Part shown: positions 36,801 to 45,443 of the stretch, in pieces
How the letters are laid out: every line of letters starts with the position of its first letter
How positions within the stretch are numbered: position 1 is the first letter of the stretch
From: Methanobacteriota archaeon
GTDB taxonomy: Archaea > Thermoplasmatota > Poseidoniia > Poseidoniales > Thalassarchaeaceae
NCBI GenBank assembly: GCA_016845345.1
Contig: JAERSV010000023.1
Span: 1-64,000, forward strand
Direction: 5' to 3'
Length of the DNA: 64,000 nt
Made by a program: the position numbers and the translations under genes
The notes under the pieces: model-generated
Databases searched by the model: none
Told to the model about the DNA's origin: nothing
Seen by the model: only the letters and a program-made list of their open reading frames with translations

Positions 36801-39516
36801 AAGAATCGTAGTCCAAGATTCTGTTGACCCGCCAACCCTACTCACGCTTCATTACTGGCGGCAAGGTCAAGACGATTTGAATTATGATAAAATCCCAGAC
36901 GAAAATGAGTACACAACAATGTCACTAAGGACTCCTGAATTACAGCCGGGTGGAATCAATATTTTTGAAGGCCTTGTCACAGATTCAATGAACAAACATG
37001 GAGAGGTTGTATCCTTCTTCTTGTCTGGTGCTGATGCACAAGGTAACGTGCTAGCCATGGGTGGTGGGCCTGTTTGTCTCAATGATGATGCACCATGTGG
37101 TGAACTCCCAACTCAAACCCTTCCAGATTGGGATGCTGATTTAGTAACTTACACAATTCGTGAAGAATTTGAACCATTCTTAGTACTGGATGGTAATTCT
37201 ACAATTGTTGGTCACGATGATTCTGCGCCATTACACCCCGGGACAAAATATACTGCTAAACTGAGGGTATGGGATAAAAATGGCTGGAATGATATTGAAA
37301 GGGTAAAGATTGCGCTGGGTAGTGATATTGATGCGAATGAAACCGCAATTTGGTCCAACTTCACCAAACTTTCCAACGGGTCATTGAACATGCATCTTGA
37401 GTCTGGTGGGGATGGTTTGGCAGTTTCAAACCTCTACAGCGACTTCTCAGTTGTGAATGACACTGCACTTGATTTAGATATTCAATTCCAGTTGACATGG
37501 TTATTCCCTGAAATATGGGATACTAATGGTGTTACAACATTTATTCCTGTTGTAGAAATTGCCGATTGGCCTTGTCTTGATGGAGAGGACTTTGCTTGCT
37601 TTGAACACCGTAACGGATTAGGCAATGATAGATGGAGTCTAGATAATGACCTTCGCTTTGACATGGCTCCTGGGCATTTCACGGCTATTGATTTGGCGAC
37701 GGGTAAAAATCTCTACACGGGCGGAGATGAGCAAGAGACGATAGCCGCCGGTCAAGTTGTCAGAGTCAACGGCAGAATTCTATTTAGTGAAGATGAAACA
37801 CCTGCTCCGGAAGGTGCTTTCGATATCGTAATTGGTAATCTTGAATTGCAATGGCGAGCAGTACCAAGAGATGATGGTGAATTCACTAGTGACATTTTAG
37901 TTCCTAATGTTAGAAGTGGACATCTTGATATGATTGCATGGTTAGAAAATTTGCCCGGTCTCGCTCAAGACGAAAGCGAAGAACAACCAAGAATCCTTTT
38001 GGAAGTTGATGGTAATTCACCGGTAATTAATGCAATTAGTCCTTCAGGTGATATTGCAATTACAGATGCATCAGAAATTGCAGTTTTCATCAATTCAAGT
38101 GATGACCACGGCTTTAGCGCCCAAAGAACAGCAGTATTGCACTACAAAGTGAAGGCCGGGGAATCAGAGGTTTCTAGAGGTTCCCAAGAGTTAGGAACAC
38201 TCCTTGAACAGTACGGGTATGGTCACTGGACTGGCGTGGTTGACCTGACTGATGGAGGGGTTACTGAACTACTCCCTGGTTATACTGTTGATGTATGGGT
38301 GACGGGGGCAGACGCTGCCGGTAATCCTTATGTTTCAGAAAACAATACTGAACAAACCCCACTCACTCAATGGAGAATTATCCGGGTTGGTCCTACTGTT
38401 ACACTTGTGGACTTGGATGTTTATTGGACTGATGCTACACCTGTATCGGGTGAGAATGTTAGTCTGTTAATCAACGGGGCTAACGAAAATAGCGAAGAAG
38501 GAACCCTTACCTTCGCCTTACAACAAAAAACCAAAGATGGCGATTGGATAAATGTCAACAATGCTTCTTCTGATGCATTATTGCGAGCCAATGGCAACTT
38601 CTCTGCAGAAATTTCAATCAAGACATCAAAGGTTGATGAGGAGACAGTTGAACGCTTCCGTCTCATAGTAAAAGATAACCACGTAATTTTGGACCGTATG
38701 TCCCTTGACCCATTGATTATTCAGCCTGCTGTTGCTCGTGATGGTGCCGCTATTTCAGAGCAGTTTAGCGAACAAACTGGTACCGTTTTACTTTACATCG
38801 CTTTGATTGTCGCTTTGATTGCGATTGTTGTATTGATAACAATGAACAGGCAGTTAACTAGTGAGGACCCTGAATTAGACCCTGCTGAGCAAACATTAGC
38901 GGTTGTTGATGCCATGGATTCACCACCACCGCCTCCCGGGTTTGATGTCGATGCTCCGCCTCCACCTCCTGTAGGGTTCGACCCCAACGCGACACCGCCC
39001 CCTCCATCTGGGTTTGACCCGAATGCAAGTCCGCCTCCACCGGAGGGTTATGTTCCAACTGTTGAGGATTCAATTGAAAGTCCAGCCGTTTCAGAGCCGA
39101 CACACGAATCGGCTAGTGCTGAGCTAGATTATTCGGGTTGGACTGATGAGATGTTAATTGCTCAAGGATGGACTCAATGGCAAGTGGATACTTGGCGCGC
39201 TCAGCAAGGTGGTGGTGAGGCGACTCAAAACAGCGCTGATAATGCTGAGACTGTTGCGCAATCTGAGACTGTTGAACAACCAGAGTCAGAAGCAGACCCG
39301 CTGAAAGATCCTCCAGATGAGGCAAATCTGCCTTCAAACCACCCGGCAGCAGATTACAACTATTCAGAATCAGTCCTTGATTCTGTAATGAAAGCAAATG
39401 GCATAACTGACAAATCAGCATTCATGACTCACGCGATTGAATTCGATAAAGATGGTAATAATTACCTCAATGGAAAGGAATTAGAGGAAGCCGCTAAGTC
39501 CTTCGTAAATCAATGA
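33889..39516 (+). CDS. Giant surface protein with proline-rich, EF-hand cytoplasmic tail
   Basis: 1875 residues. A signal peptide (~1-36) and a beta-rich ectodomain with Ig/lectin-like parts and many sequons lead to one membrane span at ~1632-1654. The ~220-residue cytoplasmic tail is unusual. It has repeats of PPPP-x-GFDPNA type (~1676-1730), a tryptophan-rich segment (~1745-1770: GWTDEMLIAQGWTQWQVDTW), an acidic linker, and near the C-terminus an EF-hand-like loop DKDGNNYLNGKEL (~1850). The ATG has AAGGTGAGG at 33873-33881. It follows the 1910-aa gene on the same strand and is convergent, almost touching, with the next minus-strand gene. A signalling or scaffold role for the tail is inferred from composition only. 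Confidence 0.8.
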   Translation: MSSEVNRKHIPSMLVLLFLLSSLAPLLDFTSEVAEASGGQRHIYTFTDGSNEAVALYQSGQKATNVKVSLPRGAEVTAVEMTLSGASSTGWNQIQQTSRADWMAGDSIDTDPRSGSISLGLASSTLNFSSHQIDETPTSGNAWNDNGSFSIRQPHTSNASETRFNPQRTVTSPFGNQGAGATLNYRGWTYVSTFASTTLNQVVKKTYPNNLSTASSVAIVEGNCNIPSPTGSTWGAYYGFRDWTISDDEKLYAILGLNRQSASISELVMVIFDIRYEDVWTCENTYDLSSNSYGPYTGISYDRSRDLIWVLHAVRNTVTPYTFNSDGTFERDTDLQYSYFSSYSEQNGLVAHNNMFFFRSQFNYYQDRLEAYAISGTSTTLAKQTGERSISARGFGLYYDGSRLSLIDHYMWSARYYREYGTGWAYPISPQPGTSSWISEPIITTEDVIMANLETSWSATSTGDRVDYWVSADNGTHWVQVTNNETVHFSNPGDHLRWKLQLVGGTAVSWWLSMEYGTAYATSGTWTSPKIPTGTQVGTLQPQWTETTPAGTALTVEVSNDNGTNWHSATNNQLIELQTQGSALKYRVSFSTTDSAITPLLDSFTLDYEEGYPTAVRLDIGADNTNEYIGTGLLNSPIELSGAALVSAFNDHIIDNGEGVSNVTLGLSAGSPGRIKVSNLDITYRMNTRALSAEIEGNILVPDGDTRVLLVRVAEGDEADRITQVQVELMANGRNNSVLQWQSGNVCDLVSNSENLIRFDAGNCSSSTDSNGFLSLLFPIESTWEWNDELDVEAKITVDDDIGRQVNGWLTSDMDIRVENDIVLLDLGVTDETGRALEGNDWMRGGLQMTFQGGLVFEGTTYTPHAGQFSIELTGQNLSMNGDPEEPEKQFHIEPNPSHGQYSLTITSPIESSPGGMLFRIKAVSLQNGSTYINPEFNSVRIVLDGNSPLVIGATPEDGSERHKGNPDQPIRIVVQDSVDPPTLLTLHYWRQGQDDLNYDKIPDENEYTTMSLRTPELQPGGINIFEGLVTDSMNKHGEVVSFFLSGADAQGNVLAMGGGPVCLNDDAPCGELPTQTLPDWDADLVTYTIREEFEPFLVLDGNSTIVGHDDSAPLHPGTKYTAKLRVWDKNGWNDIERVKIALGSDIDANETAIWSNFTKLSNGSLNMHLESGGDGLAVSNLYSDFSVVNDTALDLDIQFQLTWLFPEIWDTNGVTTFIPVVEIADWPCLDGEDFACFEHRNGLGNDRWSLDNDLRFDMAPGHFTAIDLATGKNLYTGGDEQETIAAGQVVRVNGRILFSEDETPAPEGAFDIVIGNLELQWRAVPRDDGEFTSDILVPNVRSGHLDMIAWLENLPGLAQDESEEQPRILLEVDGNSPVINAISPSGDIAITDASEIAVFINSSDDHGFSAQRTAVLHYKVKAGESEVSRGSQELGTLLEQYGYGHWTGVVDLTDGGVTELLPGYTVDVWVTGADAAGNPYVSENNTEQTPLTQWRIIRVGPTVTLVDLDVYWTDATPVSGENVSLLINGANENSEEGTLTFALQQKTKDGDWINVNNASSDALLRANGNFSAEISIKTSKVDEETVERFRLIVKDNHVILDRMSLDPLIIQPAVARDGAAISEQFSEQTGTVLLYIALIVALIAIVVLITMNRQLTSEDPELDPAEQTLAVVDAMDSPPPPPGFDVDAPPPPPVGFDPNATPPPPSGFDPNASPPPPEGYVPTVEDSIESPAVSEPTHESASAELDYSGWTDEMLIAQGWTQWQVDTWRAQQGGGEATQNSADNAETVAQSETVEQPESEADPLKDPPDEANLPSNHPAADYNYSESVLDSVMKANGITDKSAFMTHAIEFDKDGNNYLNGKELEEAAKSFVNQ

Positions 39517-39517
39517 T

Positions 39518-39865
39518 TCAAGCAGAATATGTCTTGGTAACAGACAGCATTGCTGTTTGGTATGCGTCAAAGATTGACCAGAACCAAATCAGGGGCCAGA
39601 GTAAGCAGAAAAGTAGTGGGATTTGCAGGGCAAACCAATCAAAGGCTTTGGAATGCTGTCGATTGAAATGCTGGCCAAGGAATAAGAACGGTACAATCGC
39701 TAATCCTGTGGCAATTAATGGGCGTAATGCCCCCCACGGACCAACTCCACCAGTAATCTCACTGAGCACTACCAAAACGACTTGAAACGGTGTATGCCAA
39801 GTAGGAGAGTTCTCTAATTTCTCATGCAAACGTTCTCGAACGCGCTCGGAAAATCCTTCACTCAC
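39518..39865 (-). CDS. Small membrane protein of unknown function
   Basis: 115 residues beginning at GTG 39863-39865, chosen because GGAGGAG lies 5 nt upstream, the strongest Shine-Dalgarno sequence in the window; a longer open frame to 40003 would overlap the upstream gene. A charged amphipathic N-terminus (SERVRERLHEKLEN) is followed by about three hydrophobic helices. It lies 49 nt downstream of another small membrane-protein gene on the same strand and is probably co-transcribed with it. The stop is one base from the convergent 1875-aa gene stop. Family not recognised. Confidence 0.6.
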   Translation of the reverse strand: MSEGFSERVRERLHEKLENSPTWHTPFQVVLVVLSEITGGVGPWGALRPLIATGLAIVPFLFLGQHFNRQHSKAFDWFALQIPLLFCLLWPLIWFWSIFDAYQTAMLSVTKTYSA

Positions 39866-39914
39866 ACTTACTCCTCCGGCTTGTACATTTTGAGTCCAAC
39901 GGTTGTTTGTCCCT

Positions 39915-40496
39915 CTATCTATTGAATTGTTCAATCTCCAAACCATCTCCGATGAGACGATACCAATACATTGCAAGCATAAGGAGTCCAGCTGAAACAA
40001 CATAGATTACTAGATAAAAATCAACACCAATTCGAGTTGCGATGGTATCTGGTAAAACTGAGATTCTCCAAGCAATAATCGCTGAAAGGAGAGAGGCGAT
40101 TACAAGAGTTGCAGCGCGGCGCCCCTGCGCCGCTTCAGATTGATCTGAGAAATCCTTTGGGCCAATGCCTAATTTGAGTAGCATTCGTAGCCACAAAGGT
40201 AGTAATCGTTTGAAATCATTCAAAGATTGTGAACAAACCCACAGTGCTAGACCACTCCAAAGTAGGATGAGGTCACCTTCTGACCACAACCATTCAGTTG
40301 GGTTGATTGAAAGGGCAATATCTGATAATCCGATAATTATGGAGATGAATCCGATTGCATAAATCATGGCATCAGCCAATAAAAGTCCGAAATTCGCGGT
40401 AATTTCACCTTGTACCTTCTCAAAACGGGCTCGTGATTGCTCAAGAGATAGCTGTTCTAACTCGTCCACACTGCCTTGCAGGCCAATCGGTGACAT
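39915..40496 (-). CDS. Polytopic membrane protein of unknown function
   Basis: 193 residues from ATG 40494-40496 (MSPIGLQGSVDEL); the open frame continues upstream but would run into the divergent gene. An acidic, helical N-terminus (LEQLSLEQSRARFEKVQ) precedes four hydrophobic spans arranged as two pairs, separated by a basic loop (NDFKRLLPLWLR) and a Gln/Ala/Arg loop. The coding DNA contains a strong GCGGCGC-CCCT-GCGCCGC inverted repeat at 40116-40133. It is likely in an operon with the 115-residue membrane protein. Family not recognised. Confidence 0.65.
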   Translation of the reverse strand: MSPIGLQGSVDELEQLSLEQSRARFEKVQGEITANFGLLLADAMIYAIGFISIIIGLSDIALSINPTEWLWSEGDLILLWSGLALWVCSQSLNDFKRLLPLWLRMLLKLGIGPKDFSDQSEAAQGRRAATLVIASLLSAIIAWRISVLPDTIATRIGVDFYLVIYVVSAGLLMLAMYWYRLIGDGLEIEQFNR

Positions 40497-40546
40497 AATG
40501 GATACCCTGCTGTCCTCCCCATTCAGAGCGATTGTGAGGGTTGGTG

Positions 40547-41608
40547 ATGGGGGTCGAAGTGTGGTTGACTGGATACGAGCCTTTTGGTGAGCACAAGACC
40601 AACATTTCACAACAAATTTGTGAACATTTGTCTGATTTCAACGATGTGATATCAATTGGTCAATCAGTTGACCCTATGGCGGCGGAGGCACGTGAGATAG
40701 CAGTTGAAATCAAATCACAGGTCCTAACTGTTGACAAATCAGGAAGCGAAAAAATCGCCTCAACTATTGCTGAATCTGATGCCACCATGCCACAAGCTAT
40801 CATCCATTTAGGATTGGCTGAAAACCGAGACGTAATCTCGCTTGAGGCTACTTCTTTCAATGAGTTAGATTTTCGTATCCCAGATAATGCTGGCAGACAA
40901 GAATCATCCGACATCATCACCGATTCTGGACACAATTTGCTACACACAACAGCACCGATGAATTTGTTGATGGCTGAGTTTGGTGATGATGAATTAATTT
41001 GCAAGAGTGAAGACCCAGGTCGTTTCATCTGTAATGAAACTTATTTCAAAACCCTTCAAGCAGTTGAAGAGGCTGATTTGAGGGACCGAATGAACCGAGT
41101 CATCCCGGTATTATTTGTGCACCTACCTCCGGCAAACAAAATCCCCTTAGAAACCCAAATTTCCATGGTAAAGCGGGTGATTGCAATCACGGTACAGAGG
41201 CCTGAAATGCAAGTTGTTGGTGGTATGTTGAGAGATGAAAATAACCGCCTCCTCGCCGCCCGCAGGTCAGCCGATGAATACATGGCGGGTTACTGGGAAT
41301 TTCCTGGCGGGAAGGTCGAAAAAGGGGAGAGTAAAGAGGAAGCGATTAGTCGTGAGTATCACGAAGAATTCGGTTGGATTATCAAACCAGTACGGGTGTG
41401 TGAAGAGTATTCACATGCATGGCCAGAAATGGTCGTTCACCTAACGTTTTTCTTGTGTGAGGTTGAGGGGGAGTTACCACCTGCGGTAATGACATCTCAT
41501 GATGAAAACCGCTGGCTTGGTGCTGATGAATTGATGGATGTCGAGTGGCTTCCACCTGATGTTGAATTTGTGAAGCGAATTCAAGAGCGAGGAATTGAAA
41601 ACCTCTGA
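40547..41608 (+). CDS. Pyroglutamyl-peptidase I / Nudix hydrolase fusion
   Basis: 353 residues, cytoplasmic. The N-terminal domain (~1-205) is peptidase family C15, which removes N-terminal pyroglutamate. It has the LTGYEPFG opening, a Glu near 100 (ISLEATSFN), nucleophile Cys162 in ICNETYF and His192 in FVHLPP. The C-terminal domain (~215-353) is a MutT-like Nudix hydrolase with the box GGKVEKGESKEEA...REYHEEFGW at ~254-277, which cleaves nucleoside-diphosphate-linked substrates such as oxidised dGTP. Both active sites look intact. ATG 40547 follows GTGAGG by 7 nt; TTG 40541 and GTG 40544 are alternatives. It is divergent from a membrane gene across 50 bp. The pairing of these activities in one chain is unusual and its logic unknown. 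Confidence 0.85.
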   Translation: MGVEVWLTGYEPFGEHKTNISQQICEHLSDFNDVISIGQSVDPMAAEAREIAVEIKSQVLTVDKSGSEKIASTIAESDATMPQAIIHLGLAENRDVISLEATSFNELDFRIPDNAGRQESSDIITDSGHNLLHTTAPMNLLMAEFGDDELICKSEDPGRFICNETYFKTLQAVEEADLRDRMNRVIPVLFVHLPPANKIPLETQISMVKRVIAITVQRPEMQVVGGMLRDENNRLLAARRSADEYMAGYWEFPGGKVEKGESKEEAISREYHEEFGWIIKPVRVCEEYSHAWPEMVVHLTFFLCEVEGELPPAVMTSHDENRWLGADELMDVEWLPPDVEFVKRIQERGIENL

Positions 41609-41620
41609 AATTAGTAGTCT

Positions 41621-42118
41621 TCAGTCTGATTTTTCGTCAACCCATTCGCTGACTTCCCCATCTTTGTGCATGGACCAATCATCACTTAGAGAGCGTGGAT
41701 ACTCAATTCTTCCTTCATGCCAAGTTGATTCCTCAATCCAAGCGGCTAAATTGTCGCCGCGGAGAGTAACTTCGATTGTACCGCCAAGTGATATTTCATC
41801 ATTTAGAACAAAGGCAACTTTTCCGGCTAAAGCGGCTTGGCGGGAAAGTGAAAAAACGGTTTCATTATCATACAAGTTTGCACCCATTGCATCTAAGGCT
41901 GTATCAAGAATTCTCAATTCGGAAATTCGTTCAAGAAATTTACTCAGGTCAATCTCATCAAACTCCCATTTCAGTTCTTTTTCAGTGACAGGGAATACAT
42001 TTTCTTGAAACTCCGGGGGTTCAAGTTCGGGGAATAACGTGCTTAGAGAATCAGCAACGCTTGGGGCGTGGTCAGAAGGGCGAATTGTCGTGCAAACCAC
42101 TACGTAAGGAGAACCCAT
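41621..42118 (-). CDS. UPF0201 family protein
   Basis: 165 residues. The central region matches the archaeal UPF0201 (COG1325) pattern: an acidic FPEL segment, then RILDTALDAMGANL, then FSLSRQAALAGKVAF and GGTIEVTL near residues 70-120. The family is an archaeal two-domain alpha/beta protein with a fold related to RNA-binding proteins and no established function. The C-terminal ~40 residues (Trp-rich, acidic: EESTWHEGRIEYPRS) extend the usual ending. It is convergent with the Pcp-Nudix gene (12-bp gap). There is no visible Shine-Dalgarno sequence. Confidence 0.75.
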   Translation of the reverse strand: MGSPYVVVCTTIRPSDHAPSVADSLSTLFPELEPPEFQENVFPVTEKELKWEFDEIDLSKFLERISELRILDTALDAMGANLYDNETVFSLSRQAALAGKVAFVLNDEISLGGTIEVTLRGDNLAAWIEESTWHEGRIEYPRSLSDDWSMHKDGEVSEWVDEKSD

Positions 42119-42122
42119 CAGA

Positions 42123-42206
42123 ATGTGCGAAGAGTGGTTAGATGATGAACTCTATCGCTTGAGTAGTGGCAAGATTGACAGACATTCGCCAATCAGGGGT
42201 GGTTGA
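42123..42206 (+). CDS. Possible 27-residue small ORF upstream of glycosyltransferase
   Basis: ATG to TGA, 27 codons, beginning MCEEWLDDELYRL and ending HSPIRGG. AAGGAG lies 11 nt upstream, and the stop is only 5 nt before the ATG of the glycosyltransferase, an arrangement typical of coupled small ORFs. It is too short to judge from composition. Confidence 0.25.
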   Translation: MCEEWLDDELYRLSSGKIDRHSPIRGG

Positions 42207-42211
42207 GTCTG

Positions 42212-43270
42212 ATGGCTGAGCCGTATGTTGTCACCGTAGTTCCGACCTTTCAGGAGGCGGACCATATTGAGCGGTGCCTGTTATCTTTGATGGCTCAGAC
42301 TTGGCCGCCTGAACAGCATTTGATACACGTTGTAGATGGGGGTAGTGATGATGGGACTCGTGAAATAATAGCAGAATTGGCTAAAAAATCAGCTGTTGAA
42401 GGTGGGCCCGAAATTCTTCTATTAGATAATCCAAATCGCTTTGTTGCTGAGGCTAGAAATCTAAGTCTTGAACAATTACCTGATGAGGTAACTCATGTGC
42501 TTGAGATGATTGGTCACGTTTGGGTGCCTCCTAAGCATATTGAATCACGGATGAATGAATTTGATGATTTGGAAGATGAACTTGGGGATGATGGCAAAAA
42601 AATTGCTGGAATAGGGACTCTAGTCAAGGAAAGTGACCAACCACTGAAAATGATTGGCCGCTGGGTTGAGGCAACCTTGCAGAATCCACTGGCGAGTGGC
42701 CGCGGTCAATTTGCTCAATTTACCGGTTGCCAACGTACAACAATTCCACCATTCACTTTGTATCGCCGAACCGCTTTAGATGCGGTTGGCGGCTGGAATC
42801 CTGAATTCATAACCACTCAGGATTCTGAACTTAACATGCGTCTTGACGGCCAGGGTTGGAGCCTGTGGCGTTCAGACGCATCGTATTGCCACATGGCCAA
42901 ACGGACTTCCGTTATCGGATGGCTCCGCTTTGGCCACCGTTACGGGTTTTGGCGGACTAAGCATATACGCAAAACCCCACAAAGAGCCTCAATCCTTGAG
43001 TTTCTGCCGTGGATTGGATTGCTAACCACACTAGCATTATGTTGGTCTGGTTACATTGTTACTGGATACCCTGCATGGCAAATTCCAATCGCCGCTTACA
43101 GCGTAGTCCTGCTTCTTCACGGCCTCTTAGAATCCTTCACACGTTCACAACCAAGTTTGATTGTCGGAGTCCCAATAATGCTGGTTCTCCTTCACACAAC
43201 TTTCAGCATCGGATTACTGGATGGATTGTTTAGAAGGGGCCGAGCGGCGAAGGACCGCGTAGCAAAATAG
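42212..43270 (+). CDS. Family 2 glycosyltransferase with C-terminal membrane spans
   Basis: 352 residues. A GT-A fold domain (~1-240) starts with VVTVVPTFQEADHIERCLLSL and has the nucleotide-sugar site VVDGGSDDGTREII. ITTQDSELNMRLDGQGW near ~200 is the acidic acceptor-side motif of processive or ExoA-like GT2 enzymes, followed by the RFGHRYGFWRTKHIRK amphipathic stretch. Three hydrophobic segments (~270-345) anchor it. It is likely to add sugars to a lipid carrier or surface glycan on the cytoplasmic face. ATG 42212 has GGGGTGG 9 nt upstream. It could feed glycan to the oligosaccharyltransferase in this window, but nothing proves the pairing. Confidence 0.82.
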   Translation: MAEPYVVTVVPTFQEADHIERCLLSLMAQTWPPEQHLIHVVDGGSDDGTREIIAELAKKSAVEGGPEILLLDNPNRFVAEARNLSLEQLPDEVTHVLEMIGHVWVPPKHIESRMNEFDDLEDELGDDGKKIAGIGTLVKESDQPLKMIGRWVEATLQNPLASGRGQFAQFTGCQRTTIPPFTLYRRTALDAVGGWNPEFITTQDSELNMRLDGQGWSLWRSDASYCHMAKRTSVIGWLRFGHRYGFWRTKHIRKTPQRASILEFLPWIGLLTTLALCWSGYIVTGYPAWQIPIAAYSVVLLLHGLLESFTRSQPSLIVGVPIMLVLLHTTFSIGLLDGLFRRGRAAKDRVAK

Positions 43271-43341
43271 TCTCTGAGAATAGGCTTAGCAAGTGGGGGT
43301 AACATTGAACCCATATCGCATTGTCCAACGCTTTGGTAGAC

Positions 43342-44199
43342 ATGGCTGATGATGAAAAGAACAGCCTGAATTCTTGGGCTATTCTATTGGTTCCATTAAT
43401 CATTGCAGGATTAATTGGCAGAATTATTCCTGCAGTTGATTTACTTCTAGTCGAAAATTGGAAAATTGGTGCATATTATGGATTTGCTTTTCTACTTGGA
43501 TTTGTATTGTTCAAGCGATCTAGGAAGGAACGAGATCATGAGTTTCACAGAGTTAAGAATATCAAGAAATTAGGCAAAGCCTACAAGGCCGAAGATCAAG
43601 GATTATGGGGCAAGGCAGATGCCGCTATGGCTGGCCTTGAAAGGGACGCGGAAGGCTATCAAGCAAGTGATAAAGACCTAATTCAAGGGAGAAAAGTCAA
43701 CGAGATTCTTCGTGAGAAACGGACCGGTGAGATTGGCGATGATCAGCCAAAAGAAGAGGTGCAAATGTTTCACGATGAAGAGCACGTCAGGCGCTCCTCA
43801 GCCCGCATGTCTGGGGACACAGACCCTATGGCACAAATGTCGGGTGCTGCTATTGAGATGATGAAAGCGGCTGGTTCTGGCCAAACTAATGTAGACGATA
43901 TGATGGCTCAGTTGAACGCCGAAGATGAACGTTTAGAGAAGCAGAAGAAGCCAAAGCCAGAACCAAAACCACAACCAAAGTCAGAACCAAAACCAAAACC
44001 CAAACCAAAGCCAGAAGTGGCTGGTGGTCAAATGGGTGCGGCGGGAATTACCCGAGAGGACAAGTTGTTTGATGACCTTGGGGCATCAATTGGTGGTGGC
44101 AAAACAGTTGGTCGGGAAACTAAAATTTGCTTGGACTGTGGTTCGAGAAACCCTGTTGGCCGAGGTAACTGTAGTAATTGTGGTTCATCCCTAACCTAA
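43342..44199 (+). CDS. Membrane protein with Lys-Pro linker and C-terminal zinc ribbon
   Basis: 285 residues from ATG 43342 (a TTG at 43321 is possible). Two adjacent hydrophobic spans (~11-30 and ~40-57) tether a cytoplasmic domain of ~225 residues: a basic alpha-helical part, an acidic/Met-rich part, a PKPEPKPQPK-type linker (~205-225), and a short C-terminal zinc ribbon CLDCGSRNPVGRGNCSNCGS. The zinc ribbon suggests nucleic-acid or protein binding at the membrane. It lies 71 bp upstream of dnaJ on the same strand. Family not recognised. Confidence 0.7.
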   Translation: MADDEKNSLNSWAILLVPLIIAGLIGRIIPAVDLLLVENWKIGAYYGFAFLLGFVLFKRSRKERDHEFHRVKNIKKLGKAYKAEDQGLWGKADAAMAGLERDAEGYQASDKDLIQGRKVNEILREKRTGEIGDDQPKEEVQMFHDEEHVRRSSARMSGDTDPMAQMSGAAIEMMKAAGSGQTNVDDMMAQLNAEDERLEKQKKPKPEPKPQPKSEPKPKPKPKPEVAGGQMGAAGITREDKLFDDLGASIGGGKTVGRETKICLDCGSRNPVGRGNCSNCGSSLT

Positions 44200-44270
44200 T
44201 ACTGTGTCATTCAGCATAATGGTCAGATTCAAAACAGGTGGGCAGTCAGCGACCATTCGGTGATGGGGTC

Positions 44271-45419
44271 ATGGCGAAGCGAGACTACTACGAAGTCTTG
44301 GAAGTTAGCCGTGATGCTAACGATAACGAGTTGAAGAAAGCGTTTCGTTCGTTAGCGAGAAAAAACCATCCTGATAAGAATCCAGATGATTCGGAAGCGG
44401 AAAATCGGTTTAAGGAAATTCAAGAAGCATATGCTGTATTATCAAATCCTCAACAACGCCGGAATTATGACACATTCGGACATGATTCACCGGGTGGAAA
44501 TCCATTTGGAAGCAGTGGTTTCCAAGGCGTCAATATCTCAATGGATGATTTGTTTAGCGGCGGTTTTGACTCAGTCTTTTCACAATTTTTTGGTGCTGGC
44601 GGTGGAACAAACCGCCGCTCTTCACGTGGCAATGATGTCCTCATTAGACACTCAATTGACATGAACATGGCAATGTTAGGTGGTGAGACAGAATTAGAGG
44701 CAAGACTCCTTGTTAACTGTGAGGCATGCCAAGGTCGAGCAGCAGCAAGCCCAGATGGTGTCAAGACCTGTGTCACTTGTTCTGGTCAAGGCCAAGTAAC
44801 TCAAAATCGTAAGATTGGCCCATTTATTCAACAAATGGTTACTGATTGCCCTGATTGTAATGGTTCTGGAAGAAAAATTACCGACCCATGTAAACCCTGT
44901 CGAGGTGAAGGTAGGATGAAGAAAAAGCAGACGATTCGATTCTCTATTCCTGCCGGAATTTCTGATGGAACTCGAATGAGAATGGGCGGTAGAGGAGAAC
45001 CAATTAGAGGCGGGGGTGGTAGTCCAGGAGACCTCTACATCCAAGTCCATATTGAGGACCATGAATGGTACGAAAGAGATGGTTCCGACCTACTAATGGC
45101 TCTGCCACTAGGATATCCCGAATTACTGCTTGGAATATCTATATCGCTCCCACACATCGATGGTAAAGACATCAAAATCAATGTACCTGCTGGTTCAATA
45201 CCTGGTGATACCTTAGATGTGAAGGGCCGAGGATTTCCCCGCTCCCGTGGTCGAGGACGAGGAAATGTCACGGTATTGTTGAAGTTGTATGTTCCTTCAA
45301 AATTATCAAAGAATGTCAAGAAGCAGATTGAAGGTCTACGAGATGAAATCGGAGTTGATTTAGATTCGGTAGAGGATTTAGTCCGTAAAGAAGCGAAATC
45401 AAGACGTGGTGTTAGATAA
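44271..45419 (+). CDS. dnaJ: Chaperone DnaJ (Hsp40 type I)
   Basis: 382 residues. The J domain (~1-68) has HPD at 33-35, which stimulates DnaK ATPase. A Gly/Phe-rich region follows (~72-110). Four zinc-finger repeats lie at ~150-225: [24 protein letters not shown] and CKPCRGEG; the first departs from CxxCxGxG at its last residue. C-terminal substrate-binding beta domains end the protein. Length and order match type I DnaJ. ATG 44271 is placed by GGTGAT at 44259-44264 and by alignment to [10 protein letters not shown]. The usual partners dnaK and grpE are not in the window. Confidence 0.95.
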   Translation: MAKRDYYEVLEVSRDANDNELKKAFRSLARKNHPDKNPDDSEAENRFKEIQEAYAVLSNPQQRRNYDTFGHDSPGGNPFGSSGFQGVNISMDDLFSGGFDSVFSQFFGAGGGTNRRSSRGNDVLIRHSIDMNMAMLGGETELEARLLVNCEACQGRAAASPDGVKTCVTCSGQGQVTQNRKIGPFIQQMVTDCPDCNGSGRKITDPCKPCRGEGRMKKKQTIRFSIPAGISDGTRMRMGGRGEPIRGGGGSPGDLYIQVHIEDHEWYERDGSDLLMALPLGYPELLLGISISLPHIDGKDIKINVPAGSIPGDTLDVKGRGFPRSRGRGRGNVTVLLKLYVPSKLSKNVKKQIEGLRDEIGVDLDSVEDLVRKEAKSRRGVR

Positions 45420-45443
45420 TAATTGGTGTAATGCAAATCTGCT

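Noticed and set aside
40116-40133. GCGGCGC-CCCT-GCGCCGC inverted repeat as an RNA element
   Set aside because: It lies inside a coding region, where Ala/Arg-rich codons can give such repeats; similarity to the rps15 3' hairpin is probably chance.
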